From: Paenibacillus paridis
GTDB taxonomy: Bacteria > Bacillota > Bacilli > Paenibacillales > Paenibacillaceae
Length of the DNA: 64,000 nucleotides
Assembly (NCBI RefSeq): GCF_006345825.1
Contig: NZ_VCIX01000089.1
Location: 76,587 to 140,586, forward strand
Direction of reading: 5' to 3'
Positions 1 to 8,017 of the stretch are shown piece after piece (within the stretch, counting starts at the first letter, position 1; every line of letters begins with the position of its first letter). Position numbers and translations under genes: made by a program. The notes under the pieces were generated by a model. That model was not told the DNA's origin. It made no database searches and worked only from the letters and a program-made list of their open reading frames with translations.

Positions 1-1
1 T

Positions 2-472
2 CAAGCTTGGGGGATTGCAGTGTTATGTGAAACTCCTCTAAATAAGGAACTAAAAAAACATTTAGGTCAAGAAGTGGGGAACTATAACAGTTACTCATCT
101 CTATATAAAGAACTAAAGAAGCATCTGGAAGTTGAAGGGGATGTTTATGTTTCTGGAATGGTTTCGGTAATAATTCCTAATATAGAGGCAGGAGCCATTG
201 AAGTTGCACTCTTTAAAGAAAGTGGCGAAGGTTTTTTATACGGACCAGAGGGTATTGTACGAGTTACGCGGAGATGGGGAAATACCATTTCATCTAGTAA
301 GAAGGAGTATTACATCGATTTTATATCAGACTGGCCTTTTGGAAGCGGCAATCTGCGGATTTACGCTGAGAATGAGTTTATACTTTCGATTGATGTGAAG
401 GACTGCATTCCTCTTAGTTGGTATGTAGAAAATCCAGAGAAGTATGCGTATCAGATGAGGGTAAAAGATTAA
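2..472 (+). CDS. Unknown small protein, 5' end outside window
   Basis: The frame is open from base 2, so the gene probably starts upstream of the window; the first internal start is a GTG at 20 with no clear ribosome-binding site. From that GTG it would be 150 aa. The visible part is soluble, with no signal peptide or membrane segment, and ends in an acidic/aromatic stretch. I do not recognise the family. It is the first of three same-strand small genes that each end at a related hairpin repeat. Its stop codon lies inside the first repeat copy (from 468). The region is AT-richer than the core genes to the right. Such small proteins are often immunity proteins of toxin loci, but that is inference only. 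Confidence 0.7.
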   Translation, partial: QAWGIAVLCETPLNKELKKHLGQEVGNYNSYSSLYKELKKHLEVEGDVYVSGMVSVIIPNIEAGAIEVALFKESGEGFLYGPEGIVRVTRRWGNTISSSKKEYYIDFISDWPFGSGNLRIYAENEFILSIDVKDCIPLSWYVENPEKYAYQMRVKD

Positions 473-567
473 GTAACGGGAGACTATAGCTCAACAAGAC
501 ATTACGGCAGCCAGCTAGACATTGGCTGCCTATTCGTTCAACAAACGGACAGTTTAGTTTAATTTAA
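468..567 (+). repeat. Hairpin repeat, copy 1 of 3
   Basis: It begins with ATTAAGTAA, overlapping the stop codon of the preceding gene. A perfect 8-bp stem follows (GGCAGCCA 506-513 with TGGCTGCC 523-530), then GTTCAACAAACGGACAG and an AT-rich tail. The same order of blocks recurs at 1170-1268 and 1692-1780. There is no U-run directly after the stem, so a simple terminator is not a full explanation. Confidence 0.7.
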
Positions 568-655
568 TAAGGCTTGTAAAAATCGTGTACCTTGAAGGAA
601 GTATTGAGTTACAACTAGAATGTTACAAAAAACTAAATTCTGAGGAAGTGGTTAT

Positions 656-1156
656 ATGAGTTATGATGTCCATATTACTAAGGCAGAGCACTGGATATAT
701 AGTAAAAAAAATCCTATAGCAGTTGAAGACATAGAGAAGGTTTCTGATCTCTTAGACACATTCAAGGGAGTACCTTTTCGATATAAAGATGGCAGGCTTA
801 TGATAAGTAGTGCTGACGAAAGGGTAATTGGTCTTATGATTGAAATTGCAAATAGAATAGATGCTCGGGTTCAAGGAGATGATGGAGAATATTACAACAA
901 TGACGAAAATAAATATCCGCAACCTCCTGAATACCTAAAGCAAGATTTAAATGAACCTGAAGTTGACATTCTTGATGAGAAGAAACAATTTGTTGAATCT
1001 CTTGGAATCAATAAAGAAATCCTACATCCTAAGTATGGTACAGGTGAAATTATTGAAATACTTGGTGAAGGAATGGATACAGAACTCGTAGTAAAGTTTA
1101 CTGATAAAGAAAAGACAACACGATTACTAGCTTATTACGCGCCAATAAGCTTCTAA
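656..1156 (+). CDS. Unknown protein with C-terminal Tudor-like segment
   Basis: A 166-aa soluble protein. The start ATG at 656 is preceded by GAGGAAGTGG. The N-terminal ~95 residues are not recognised. The C-terminal ~45 residues (around HPKYGTGEIIEI...ELVVKF) look like the small SH3/Tudor-like domain found at the C-terminus of PcrA/UvrD helicases and in some stand-alone bacterial proteins, where it contacts proteins or nucleic acid. It lies between two copies of the hairpin repeat (468-567 and 1170-1268) on the same strand as its neighbours, which suggests a cassette-like unit. An immunity-type role is possible but unproven. Confidence 0.75.
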   Translation: MSYDVHITKAEHWIYSKKNPIAVEDIEKVSDLLDTFKGVPFRYKDGRLMISSADERVIGLMIEIANRIDARVQGDDGEYYNNDENKYPQPPEYLKQDLNEPEVDILDEKKQFVESLGINKEILHPKYGTGEIIEILGEGMDTELVVKFTDKEKTTRLLAYYAPISF

Positions 1157-1169
1157 ATAATCTTATTTC

Positions 1170-1268
1170 ATTAAGCTAAATGGGAAACGAGAGTTCAATA
1201 AAAACAAGGAAGCAGCCGACCACAATGATCGGCTGCTTCCTTACGTTGACGGGCAGTTATCTTTAGTG
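1170..1268 (+). repeat. Hairpin repeat, copy 2 of 3
   Basis: It begins ATTAAGCTAA 14 bp after the stop of the preceding gene. It then has GGGAAACGAGAGTTCAA, a perfect 12-bp stem (1208-1219 with 1229-1240, arm GGAAGCAGCCGA) and ACGTTGACGGGCAG. Block order and spacing match the copies at 468 and 1692. Confidence 0.75.
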
Positions 1269-1353
1269 AGGACAAATGGTACAATAAGTGAAGAAGGACA
1301 TAATAATTTTAAGCTAATTAGGTTGGTTAGCAACCAACGGTGATTGATTTAAT

Positions 1354-1683
1354 ATGAAACGAAGGCAGCGTAAAAAACAGCATTTAAAGCATTTAGCGGA
1401 TATTGTTTACGAAGTAAGTGTATCTTCAATGTGGAGGGCTAGACTCTTCCAGACTCATTTAGGTAAGAAAATCATCATTGATATAACATCAGTAGATGGA
1501 CTCAATGATTATTTCGAAAAACAACTTAGAAGGAAGAACTTAAAATATTTTGTATCAGTTGTATCTCACTCTGAAACCAGAGGTTGGGAAGATTTGGATT
1601 CAAGTCTAATTTATTTTAAGTTTGAAGCAGTTGAGTTTCTGAATTTAGCTTCTTATTCAGCGAACAACCCACTTGTTTACTGA
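1354..1683 (+). CDS. Unknown small protein
   Basis: A 109-aa protein with a very basic N-terminus (MKRRQRKKQHLKH) and no signal peptide or membrane segment. The AT-rich codon use matches the two genes to its left. The ribosome-binding site is weak (ACGGTGATTG region), so the start is uncertain. I do not recognise the family. It is the third gene of the left-edge series and is followed within 10 bp by the third copy of the hairpin repeat. Confidence 0.6.
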   Translation: MKRRQRKKQHLKHLADIVYEVSVSSMWRARLFQTHLGKKIIIDITSVDGLNDYFEKQLRRKNLKYFVSVVSHSETRGWEDLDSSLIYFKFEAVEFLNLASYSANNPLVY

Positions 1684-1691
1684 GACGATAG

Positions 1692-1780
1692 ATTAAGCTA
1701 ACTTGGAACGATAGCGTAACAATCAACAGGACGCGGCTGCCAAAATAAAACGGTAGCCGCGTTGAGCAAACGGTTAGGAT
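1692..1780 (+). repeat. Hairpin repeat, copy 3 of 3
   Basis: It begins ATTAAGCTAA, then TTGGAACGATAG, a 10-bp stem with one G-T pair (CGCGGCTGCC 1732-1741 with GGTAGCCGCG 1752-1761), then TTGAGCAAACGGTTAGG. The sequence diverges from the other copies in the loop and tail but keeps the block order. Confidence 0.65.
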
Positions 1781-1849
1781 ATCGTGGTGATTCCGACTTT
1801 TCTGTCGATATTATTCTTGTAGGAGATATAAAACTAAAGCTCAGTAAGA

Positions 1850-2163
1850 AAAGCAAAGAAACGGAGCAGCAGATTAACCACAAGCAAATCCCCAACGTCT
1901 CATGCAGTTAGCAGGCATTCAGTCCGTGATCCGCAGCAGAAAGCAAAAGAATGTGTTCGGGCATTAGAATAACAACAGCCTCGCATCAAAAAGGCTGTGA
2001 AGGCAGCGCCAAGGAGTAGACCCATGCTGCATAGTGACCGAGGCTTTCCATATACTTCTTTGCGATTTACAAAACGAAGCGGCCTCAGTCCAATGGAATT
2101 CAGGACTAAGGCCGCTTAACGGTTTTTATTATTTGTATTGTCTAATTGACGAGGTGCAGTTCA
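1850..2163 (+). pseudogene. IS3-family transposase remnant with right end
   Basis: Translated pieces match the orfB pattern of IS3/IS150-group transposases in the correct order but in different frames and with deletions. These are ETEQQINHKQIPNV (from about 1858), RLMQLAGIQSVIR (from about 1897), MLHSDRGFPYTS (from 2023, the DDE-region HSDRG motif) and GLSPMEFRTKAA ending at the TAA 2117-2119. The sequence after the stop, up to GGTGCAGTTCA at 2163, resembles the terminal inverted repeat typical of this IS group. The element is internally deleted and frameshifted, so it is inactive. Confidence 0.75.
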
Positions 2164-2187
2164 CGCGTAGGAACAGCCTCAAATGAA

Positions 2188-2382
2188 TTATTTTTTAAAT
2201 ATCTTTAAAATATCCAATGCTTTGTTATAAACAAATCTTTCCCATCTCGCTAATAAGCTATTTCCATTATCTCCATTCGCGATTTGAGTAGCGTGACGTT
2301 TATGAAACTCTGCAACTCGTTGATTATGTTTATTATGGAATGTGTTGGTACGTTGGTGGCGAAGGTTTATTTTTGCGTTCAT
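2188..2382 (-). CDS. Small basic protein of unknown function
   Basis: A 64-aa protein when started at the ATG at 2382, which has AAGAAGGG about 7 bases upstream on the minus strand. The frame could extend to 2424, but that upstream start lacks a ribosome-binding site. The sequence is rich in His, Asn, Lys and Arg with an amphipathic C-terminus (ending ALDILKIFKK). No family is recognised. It abuts the right end of the IS3 remnant, so it may be part of the accessory segment or a chance ORF. Confidence 0.4.
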   Translation of the reverse strand: MNAKINLRHQRTNTFHNKHNQRVAEFHKRHATQIANGDNGNSLLARWERFVYNKALDILKIFKK

Positions 2383-2618
2383 CGTATATCCCTTCTTTCC
2401 ATTTTTTATAATTATATCATGCATGATAATTTATCCACAACAAGATCCCGTTGAGACATGGGAGTGATAACCTCAAGGGGCGGCGTGGAGAATGCGTGCA
2501 GTTTGTTTTAATCTCCAGGTTCAGTCTAAGACTTATTTTATGGAGTCTGAAGGTACGGTGACCTAGCCGAATCCTTTATTTTCTGCTCACACGTGGATCG
2601 GACAAGGAATCATCTCAT
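2383..2618. other. Intergenic stretch without recognised content
   Basis: The stretch between the small basic protein and the sodC terminator carries no convincing ORF, repeat or RNA signature that I can see. The TTATCCACA at about 2430 is a single DnaA-box-like sequence and is not supported by any cluster. Confidence 0.4.
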
Positions 2619-2646
2619 AAAAAAAACCGCTCAAATGAGCGGTTTG
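2619..2646 (-). terminator. Terminator of sodC-like gene
   Basis: An AACCGCTCA/TGAGCGGTT hairpin with an A-run on the plus strand, which is a U-run for minus-strand transcription coming from the superoxide dismutase gene. Confidence 0.8.
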
Positions 2647-2709
2647 ATCTTAATCTACTGCTTTTGCCTCGATAAATGCCACGATCAAAGCACACTGCTA
2701 GCTCTTAAA

Positions 2710-3240
2710 TTATTTAATAACCCCGCAAGCGATCCGATTGCCAGAGTTTCCTGAGGGGTCCGTAGCGTAGTCATCTTCTTTCTCATGAATCACGATGGCT
2801 GTACCGCCTTCCTTCAGAAGCGAGTTAGCCTTGCCTTGCAGAAGAGTGACATCCGCGCTGGCGATATCGGCGACCGCTTTTCCGTCAGCACCGACCTCGA
2901 TGTTAGGCAAATCCCCGCTATGGTAACCTTTCGGGTTGTTGAACCCATGCTGCTTAGACAGCGGATTGAAATGATCGCCGGCCGTTTTGAAATCAGGCGT
3001 ATCGCATTTTCCTACATTATGAAAATGGACGCCATGTTTGCCAGGCGTAAGTTTCTCCACTTCAAGGTGAATATGGACCTTGTCTGCTTTCTGGATGAGC
3101 TGGGCCGCCCCAATCGTCTTGCCTTCACTGTTGATGATCGGAACCAGCAATTGGCCAGCTTCAGAGCTTGCTTGCGCATTTATAACCCCATACAACGGTG
3201 CGAGGAACATCACGCAGACGAACATCAATATTTTTCTCAT
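2710..3240 (-). CDS. sodC: Periplasmic/exported Cu/Zn superoxide dismutase
   Basis: A 176-aa exported protein converting superoxide to peroxide outside the membrane. Residues 1-24 form a signal peptide ending near NAQA. The Cu/Zn-SOD ligand set is complete by comparison with the bovine enzyme: Cu ligands His72 and His74 (VHFH), bridging His90 (AGDHFNP), Zn ligands His98, His107 and Asp110 (HSGDLPN), and Cu ligand His152 (IVIHEK). Cys79 and Cys172 are placed to form the conserved disulfide. Bacillus YojM-type relatives can lack copper ligands; this one does not, so it should be catalytically competent. It is a single-gene unit with its own terminator at 2619-2646. Confidence 0.92.
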   Translation of the reverse strand: MRKILMFVCVMFLAPLYGVINAQASSEAGQLLVPIINSEGKTIGAAQLIQKADKVHIHLEVEKLTPGKHGVHFHNVGKCDTPDFKTAGDHFNPLSKQHGFNNPKGYHSGDLPNIEVGADGKAVADIASADVTLLQGKANSLLKEGGTAIVIHEKEDDYATDPSGNSGNRIACGVIK

Positions 3241-3356
3241 TACAGCCTCCCACGTGGGTATTCAAATTTCGCCGCTTGGAAAGCGACATTACCCCTATGA
3301 TTAGCTAAATTCCATTTTTTATGCAATAAATTCCAATATTACAAAGAGAGTTGGCT

Positions 3357-3845
3357 TCAAGCTCCGTTATTCGCTGTTTTCTGAATGCTCTGGACGCCCA
3401 TGACGACAGCAATTAGCTCGTAGCTCTCCAGCTCTTCGGAGTGGTTGCTTAAGCAGAAGGCGCCTGCTTGCAGCCAGTGGCTTGTTTTCTCGAAGGAAGC
3501 GATTTCCTTCTCGTATGCGTTAAGAATCGTATAGGAATAGGAGAAGGCGGGCGATTCAATATAGAAAATGCCGCGACTGCCCGCATCATACTCATAACGT
3601 TTGCTGAAAAAAGTCAGCTTGCTCCGCAGCACCCCAACGATATGCCCGCCAGCATCAGTGATCTCCCATTTTCTTGAGAAAAACGGGAATTTTCCAGTAT
3701 ATCGAGGGGCAGAATCGGGACCGTATATCGTTAGCGTTGCCGTTAACATGCTTTGCAAATCGATGGCCCCAATCGATTGACCTTCAGCATCCAGAATAGG
3801 CGTTTCCCCGGCACTGAAGAAATTATCTTTGAAATAAAGCTCCAT
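3357..3845 (-). CDS. LURP-one/tubby-C-like protein
   Basis: A 162-aa protein when started at the ATG at 3845 (MELYFKDN), which has GGAAGGCGG upstream; the longer frame to 3863 would place the start before that ribosome-binding site. The repeated beta-strand pattern (a 'dx.G..iG' turn followed by '...YTGKFPFFSRKWEITDAGG') matches the LURP-one-related/YxjI-type fold, a membrane-free barrel thought to bind phosphoinositides or act as a scaffold. The physiological role is unknown. It stands alone between sodC and the divergent polysaccharide locus. Confidence 0.6.
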   Translation of the reverse strand: MELYFKDNFFSAGETPILDAEGQSIGAIDLQSMLTATLTIYGPDSAPRYTGKFPFFSRKWEITDAGGHIVGVLRSKLTFFSKRYEYDAGSRGIFYIESPAFSYSYTILNAYEKEIASFEKTSHWLQAGAFCLSNHSEELESYELIAVVMGVQSIQKTANNGA

Positions 3846-4200
3846 TCGCGCACCGCCTTCCAATTTATTTCCATACTATTACATACGCTACAGGCGAATT
3901 AATGTTGCGGACACCTGCTGCATCAGCACCGTCAGCAGGGAAAACAAAAAGCCAGACACACGCACGGGTCAAGCGCCTTACATTCCTAACAATGTGCTAT
4001 ACATATCCTATTTGAATAATGATCATTGAATTGGAATCGAGCTATGACTAAAGTGAGGATGAGCAACGGGCTGATGAATTCACATTTGTTTTGTAAGCGA
4101 TTTCAAGTCGTTGTTTCTCATTGATGTACGAAAGGGGATGAATCGTTTCTCGCTCGGAGAGAGGTCAAGCATGCCAATATGATTAGAAGGAGACCGGAGA
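3846..4200. other. Intergenic regulatory region before the polysaccharide locus
   Basis: This 355-bp stretch lies between the divergent LURP-one-like gene and the secreted lyase-like gene. It holds a catabolite-type operator-like 14-mer at 4092-4105 and the ribosome-binding site AAGGAG just before 4201. No small ORF with a good ribosome-binding site was found. A sigma-A promoter is not obvious. Confidence 0.5.
4092..4105 (+). promoter_or_regulatory. cre-like operator upstream of secreted lyase gene
   Basis: TGTAAGCGATTTCA fits the Bacillus cre consensus TGWAARCGYTWNCW except at position 9. A nearly identical 14-mer (TGTAAGCGATTCCA) precedes the GH87 gene at 36370-36383. It may be a CcpA or another LacI-family site. 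Confidence 0.45.
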
Positions 4201-7200
4201 ATGAACCAAATGATCGTCAAGGGAATGAATCGCAAAGCAATTGCAGGGTTAATGATTATGGTCATGCTGCTTACACTTATGCTGCCGCTTGGCACGCAAA
4301 TAACGGAAGCTGCTGGGGGTGAAAAGCCTGTCGTTCTACATGCAACATGGAAGGTGGAGGCAGGAGATGCAGTAGGAATTTACGGCGGGAATTTAGGTGG
4401 ACCGGACGTGGAAGTCAAGGCGCAGCCGCTAAGCTCCACGCAGCCGCTGGATCCGTCGAACGCAACTGTGGACCTTGCAGTGATTAAAGCGGAGGATCAG
4501 CTGGTTCAAGCGATAATGCCAAATACAGCGCCAGCGGATGCCTATGCCGTATGGGTAATCACAGCTGAAGGAGCCAGCGATCCCTTCTGGTTTAATCGGG
4601 CGGAGCCATTCTGGATATCGGATACGACCGCATATGCAGGACAAGCTGTACGCTTGTTTGGCCGAAATTTAAACAATCCGGCAGACGGTAGCAGCACTGC
4701 TGTTTCTGTTGAGCTAGTTAGCACGCTGGATGCGACGAGGCATACCGCTGTTGTTCAAGCAGCGGATGCTTACACAGCTGATTTTGTTGTGCCAGCTGCG
4801 GCGGTTGGCGGGGAGTATCGCATTGAAGTGACGAACGGATCTGGCGGAACGGCGGGCAAAGTGCTGCTGGAAAATGACCAGACCCTTACTGTCATCGCTC
4901 AAAATACCAATGCCTTGTCACTGGAAGCGAGTCTGGGTCTCTCCGTCCACTGGTTGACGGAAATTCCTCATGACCAGCAGTATGACGCGCAAACGTTCGG
5001 GGCCACAGGCGACGGCCTTACCGATGATACGGAAGCCATACAGGCTGCGCTTGATGAGGCAGAGGGTGACGGCGGAGGCATCGTTTATTTGCCGGAAGGG
5101 ACGTATTCCTTTTCCTCTTTATCTATCCCAAGCCGGACGATATTAACCGGAGCAGGAAAAGAGTTAACGAAGCTTGTTTTTAACGGAGAAGCCGTTCCGA
5201 ATTACCCGCGTTCGATATTGCCTAGAGAATCGTTTACGGTTCGTACCTATGGCGAAGCGGAGAAACTGATTTTTAGTGACGGCAATTATTCGGGTGTAGC
5301 GAATCTAGGTATCAAAAGCGACGTGATTCGCCCAGCGACCGATATACGGAGACGGATTCATGGTTATGTTGTGCCGATTGCTTTTCTCGGTATCGCAAGG
5401 GGCGGTCACGATGCCTATGGCAGCTCTCCGATTCCCGCTAATTCGGGCGGATATTTGGTGAAAAACGTGCATGCGGAGATTGCGGATGGGTCCGGCATAG
5501 CAGTGTACAGCACGGGGATAACCGTTATTGAGGATTCCGAGTTCGAGGTTACGCATGGCGGGCTCGAGTCAAGCAATAAGATGGTTCGCTACCGGAACAA
5601 TGAAGTGAGCAATATGATGCGCCCGGGTACGCATATCGGCGAAGGACGGGCTTGGTATGAGAACAATACGTTAACAGGCATCGACTATGAAACCTATGTG
5701 CCAACGGTAGGCTTTCGCTTTAATGAAGCAGGCGGGGCGATCGAGCACCGTTACGGCGATTTTCCGCAAGCGGAAAGCTACGTGGCTGGCAATCATACGA
5801 AAGGGGTGTTCGGCACAGCAACCGGCAATGAGGGAGAAGGAATGCTTTGGCAAGGGCAAGGCAGGCTGAAATATGGCAAGGCTACCGCCGGAGCCGTTCA
5901 ATCTCTTACGGATACAACTGCCGCCTTCACTACGACATTCGTTGGCAAGCAAGTAACAATCACAGGCGGCAAAGGGCTCGGGCAGCAAAGGACGGTTGTT
6001 TCCTTTACAGCTACGCAGCTTGTGCTCGATCAGCCATGGGACATTATTCCGGATGCGACGAGCGCTTACACCGTCGATGTTCAGGCCGCCTTCCACAATA
6101 TCGTTATCGGCAACCTATTGGAAGGGCAAACAAATAAAGGCGGCATCATGTTCTATACGAAGGACTATGACAACATTATCGAAGGAAATACGCTGACGCA
6201 TTCCGGCGGAATCTGGCTCGCTGCCAACCAGGATAATAACGGACTTCGGGCGGATTATTCCTATTTTACGCTCGTCAAGAACAACATCATGAGCGGAAGC
6301 TCCAAGCCTGGCCATGGGCAAGGAAATACGCTGGCTATTGGACCGGGCGTAGATGGCGGAATCGTAGCCAAGCCTGATCCGGTGCTGCCGTCCGTTGGCG
6401 TATTCGGCAACGAAATCCGTGGCAATGATTTAACCTCGATCGGTTCAAACGTACCCTACACCGGTACCTTTCAAGAAAATTATGTTGCCCGAAGCGGGAT
6501 CGTCGTCTCTACGCCAGGGTTGATCAGTTATCCGATGTCCCAAGGAATGATCGTTCAGGGCAATCGCGTTCGCGATGCTTATGCGGGCGTACATTTGGCA
6601 AACAGCTCGTACAACACGCTGCTGGCCAATAATGATTTTGATGGAAACGGAAATGTCTTTAATGACAGCGGCAGCGTAGGCACGATGCTGTGGAACGGGA
6701 CGCAGAAGATTCCATATCTCGTGCTTGGCAAAGCAAATCAGAAGATAGACGGAACAACGAAAATTTCCTGGCCGGCCGTTACGCTCGCTGATTCGTATAC
6801 CGTATCGCGTTCCGTCTACAAGGAAGGACCATTTACGGAGCTGGCAACGGTCTCAAGCCTTGAATATGTCGATAGCACTGCTGCTTCGACTCCGTATTAC
6901 TATAAGCTGGTACCAAAGGATGCCACGAATGCGGAAGGAGCGGCTAATGTCATACAATCCAAGCTGAGACTCGTTGAAAAGGGGGCATTCGATACGTCGG
7001 GCCGCTCGTTCCAGCTTGCTGTAGCGGATGGCATCGCTTATGTGGCAGATAGGGACAGCATTCAAGTGCTCGATGTCTCAGACCCAGCCAATATACAGCA
7101 GCTCTCAAGTCTAGTCCTGGGCACAGCAACGCTTGATCTATTTCTGGATGGCGATACGTTATATGCAACCGACAACGGCGTATTCTATGCCATCGACGTC

Positions 7201-7848
7201 TCCGACCCTGAGCTGCCAACGGTTGTTGCTACCAAGGCGATGTCCACTGCAGGGGATATCACCGTAGTGGATGGCATCGCTTATGTGGCAAGAGGCTCGA
7301 ACGGACTTGGCATATACGATGTTTCCACCCCAGGTACAATAACACAATTGAAGGTAGTTAGCGGACTGGGTAGCGTTGCCGGCGTGTATGTCGTTGGCGA
7401 TTATGCTTATGTGGCCGCGGCAAATGCCGGGGTGAAAATAATCAATATTGCTACGCCATCGGCTGCTGCGGTTGTGGGCACGTACAGCTCAGTGATCTTG
7501 GCACGGAATATTGTAGTGGAAGGAAATTACGCTTATGTGGCAGATGCGCTCAACACGGGAACAGGCGGGCTGTTGGTGCTGGATGTGAGCGTGCCTAGCG
7601 CCCCAAGCTTAGTTAGCCGTCTCGATTCGGACTCGGCCACCCAGGATGTTGCGTTAATCGGCTCTTACGCACTGCTTGGCGGCTATCGCAATCAACTGGT
7701 CATGGCGAGCATAGAGAATCCGGCAGCGCCAGCACAGGTAGGTGAGGTTACTACGCCGAATAACAGCGTATTCGATACGGTAGTTGTCAATGGCCTTATC
7801 TATATCGCTAACAGCAATAACGGAATCAAGATTTACGCGGAGGAATAA
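4201..7848 (+). CDS. Secreted beta-helix lyase-like protein with FN3 and LVIVD repeats
   Basis: A 1215-aa exported protein; the start ATG has AAGGAG 8 bases upstream. Order: signal peptide (1-38), two beta-sandwich (IPT-like) segments (about 40-235), a pectate-lyase-3/right-handed beta-helix domain opening with YDAQTFGATGDGLTDDTEAI at about 261 and running to about 830, one FN3-like domain (about 840-920), and LVIVD-type beta-propeller repeats to the end (repeated 'GIAYVA...vlDVSdP', from about 934). The beta-helix family includes polygalacturonases, pectin and rhamnogalacturonan lyases and epimerases, so the exact reaction is open. It stands just upstream of a sugar-import locus with a GH105 enzyme, which suggests it makes the extracellular cut. 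Confidence 0.8.
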   Translation: MNQMIVKGMNRKAIAGLMIMVMLLTLMLPLGTQITEAAGGEKPVVLHATWKVEAGDAVGIYGGNLGGPDVEVKAQPLSSTQPLDPSNATVDLAVIKAEDQLVQAIMPNTAPADAYAVWVITAEGASDPFWFNRAEPFWISDTTAYAGQAVRLFGRNLNNPADGSSTAVSVELVSTLDATRHTAVVQAADAYTADFVVPAAAVGGEYRIEVTNGSGGTAGKVLLENDQTLTVIAQNTNALSLEASLGLSVHWLTEIPHDQQYDAQTFGATGDGLTDDTEAIQAALDEAEGDGGGIVYLPEGTYSFSSLSIPSRTILTGAGKELTKLVFNGEAVPNYPRSILPRESFTVRTYGEAEKLIFSDGNYSGVANLGIKSDVIRPATDIRRRIHGYVVPIAFLGIARGGHDAYGSSPIPANSGGYLVKNVHAEIADGSGIAVYSTGITVIEDSEFEVTHGGLESSNKMVRYRNNEVSNMMRPGTHIGEGRAWYENNTLTGIDYETYVPTVGFRFNEAGGAIEHRYGDFPQAESYVAGNHTKGVFGTATGNEGEGMLWQGQGRLKYGKATAGAVQSLTDTTAAFTTTFVGKQVTITGGKGLGQQRTVVSFTATQLVLDQPWDIIPDATSAYTVDVQAAFHNIVIGNLLEGQTNKGGIMFYTKDYDNIIEGNTLTHSGGIWLAANQDNNGLRADYSYFTLVKNNIMSGSSKPGHGQGNTLAIGPGVDGGIVAKPDPVLPSVGVFGNEIRGNDLTSIGSNVPYTGTFQENYVARSGIVVSTPGLISYPMSQGMIVQGNRVRDAYAGVHLANSSYNTLLANNDFDGNGNVFNDSGSVGTMLWNGTQKIPYLVLGKANQKIDGTTKISWPAVTLADSYTVSRSVYKEGPFTELATVSSLEYVDSTAASTPYYYKLVPKDATNAEGAANVIQSKLRLVEKGAFDTSGRSFQLAVADGIAYVADRDSIQVLDVSDPANIQQLSSLVLGTATLDLFLDGDTLYATDNGVFYAIDVSDPELPTVVATKAMSTAGDITVVDGIAYVARGSNGLGIYDVSTPGTITQLKVVSGLGSVAGVYVVGDYAYVAAANAGVKIINIATPSAAAVVGTYSSVILARNIVVEGNYAYVADALNTGTGGLLVLDVSVPSAPSLVSRLDSDSATQDVALIGSYALLGGYRNQLVMASIENPAAPAQVGEVTTPNNSVFDTVVVNGLIYIANSNNGIKIYAEE

Positions 7849-7872
7849 ATAAGCAATCTATGCGGCAGACCG

Positions 7873-7914
7873 GAAAGGGCTCTTGAGAGGGAACTCTCAG
7901 GGGCTCTTTTCCCT
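7873..7914 (+). terminator. Terminator after secreted lyase-like gene
   Basis: A long stem with G-U pairs (AAAGGGCTCTTGAGAG paired with CTCTCAGGGGCTCTTT) around a GGAA loop, followed by TTTTCCC. It separates the secreted enzyme from the regulator/transporter operon. Confidence 0.7.
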
Positions 7915-8017
7915 GTAAGCATTAGAATCCCAAAGCTATGCGGCATTTTCAAGAAATAATCATCGATTTATAATCGGTTATCCTGTATACTTTCCGATGA
8001 TTGGAGGGGGAAGGCCA

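Noticed and set aside
468..1780. Calling the three hairpin repeats integron attC sites or simple terminators
   Set aside because: Only some copies match the RYYYAAC/GTTRRRY boxes, conservation extends well outside them, no integrase is seen, and no U-run follows the stems.
2430..2440. TTATCCACA as a replication-origin DnaA box
   Set aside because: A single box without a cluster, AT-rich unwinding region or dnaA/dnaN neighbours is not evidence of an origin.
2785..3300. 171-aa plus-strand ORF antisense to sodC
   Set aside because: The minus-strand frame encodes a full signal peptide and complete SOD metal site; the plus-strand ORF is its shadow with no ribosome-binding site.
5671..6096. 141-aa minus-strand ORF inside the beta-helix gene
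   Set aside because: It lies wholly inside a long, well-supported coding frame and shows no start signal or family resemblance.
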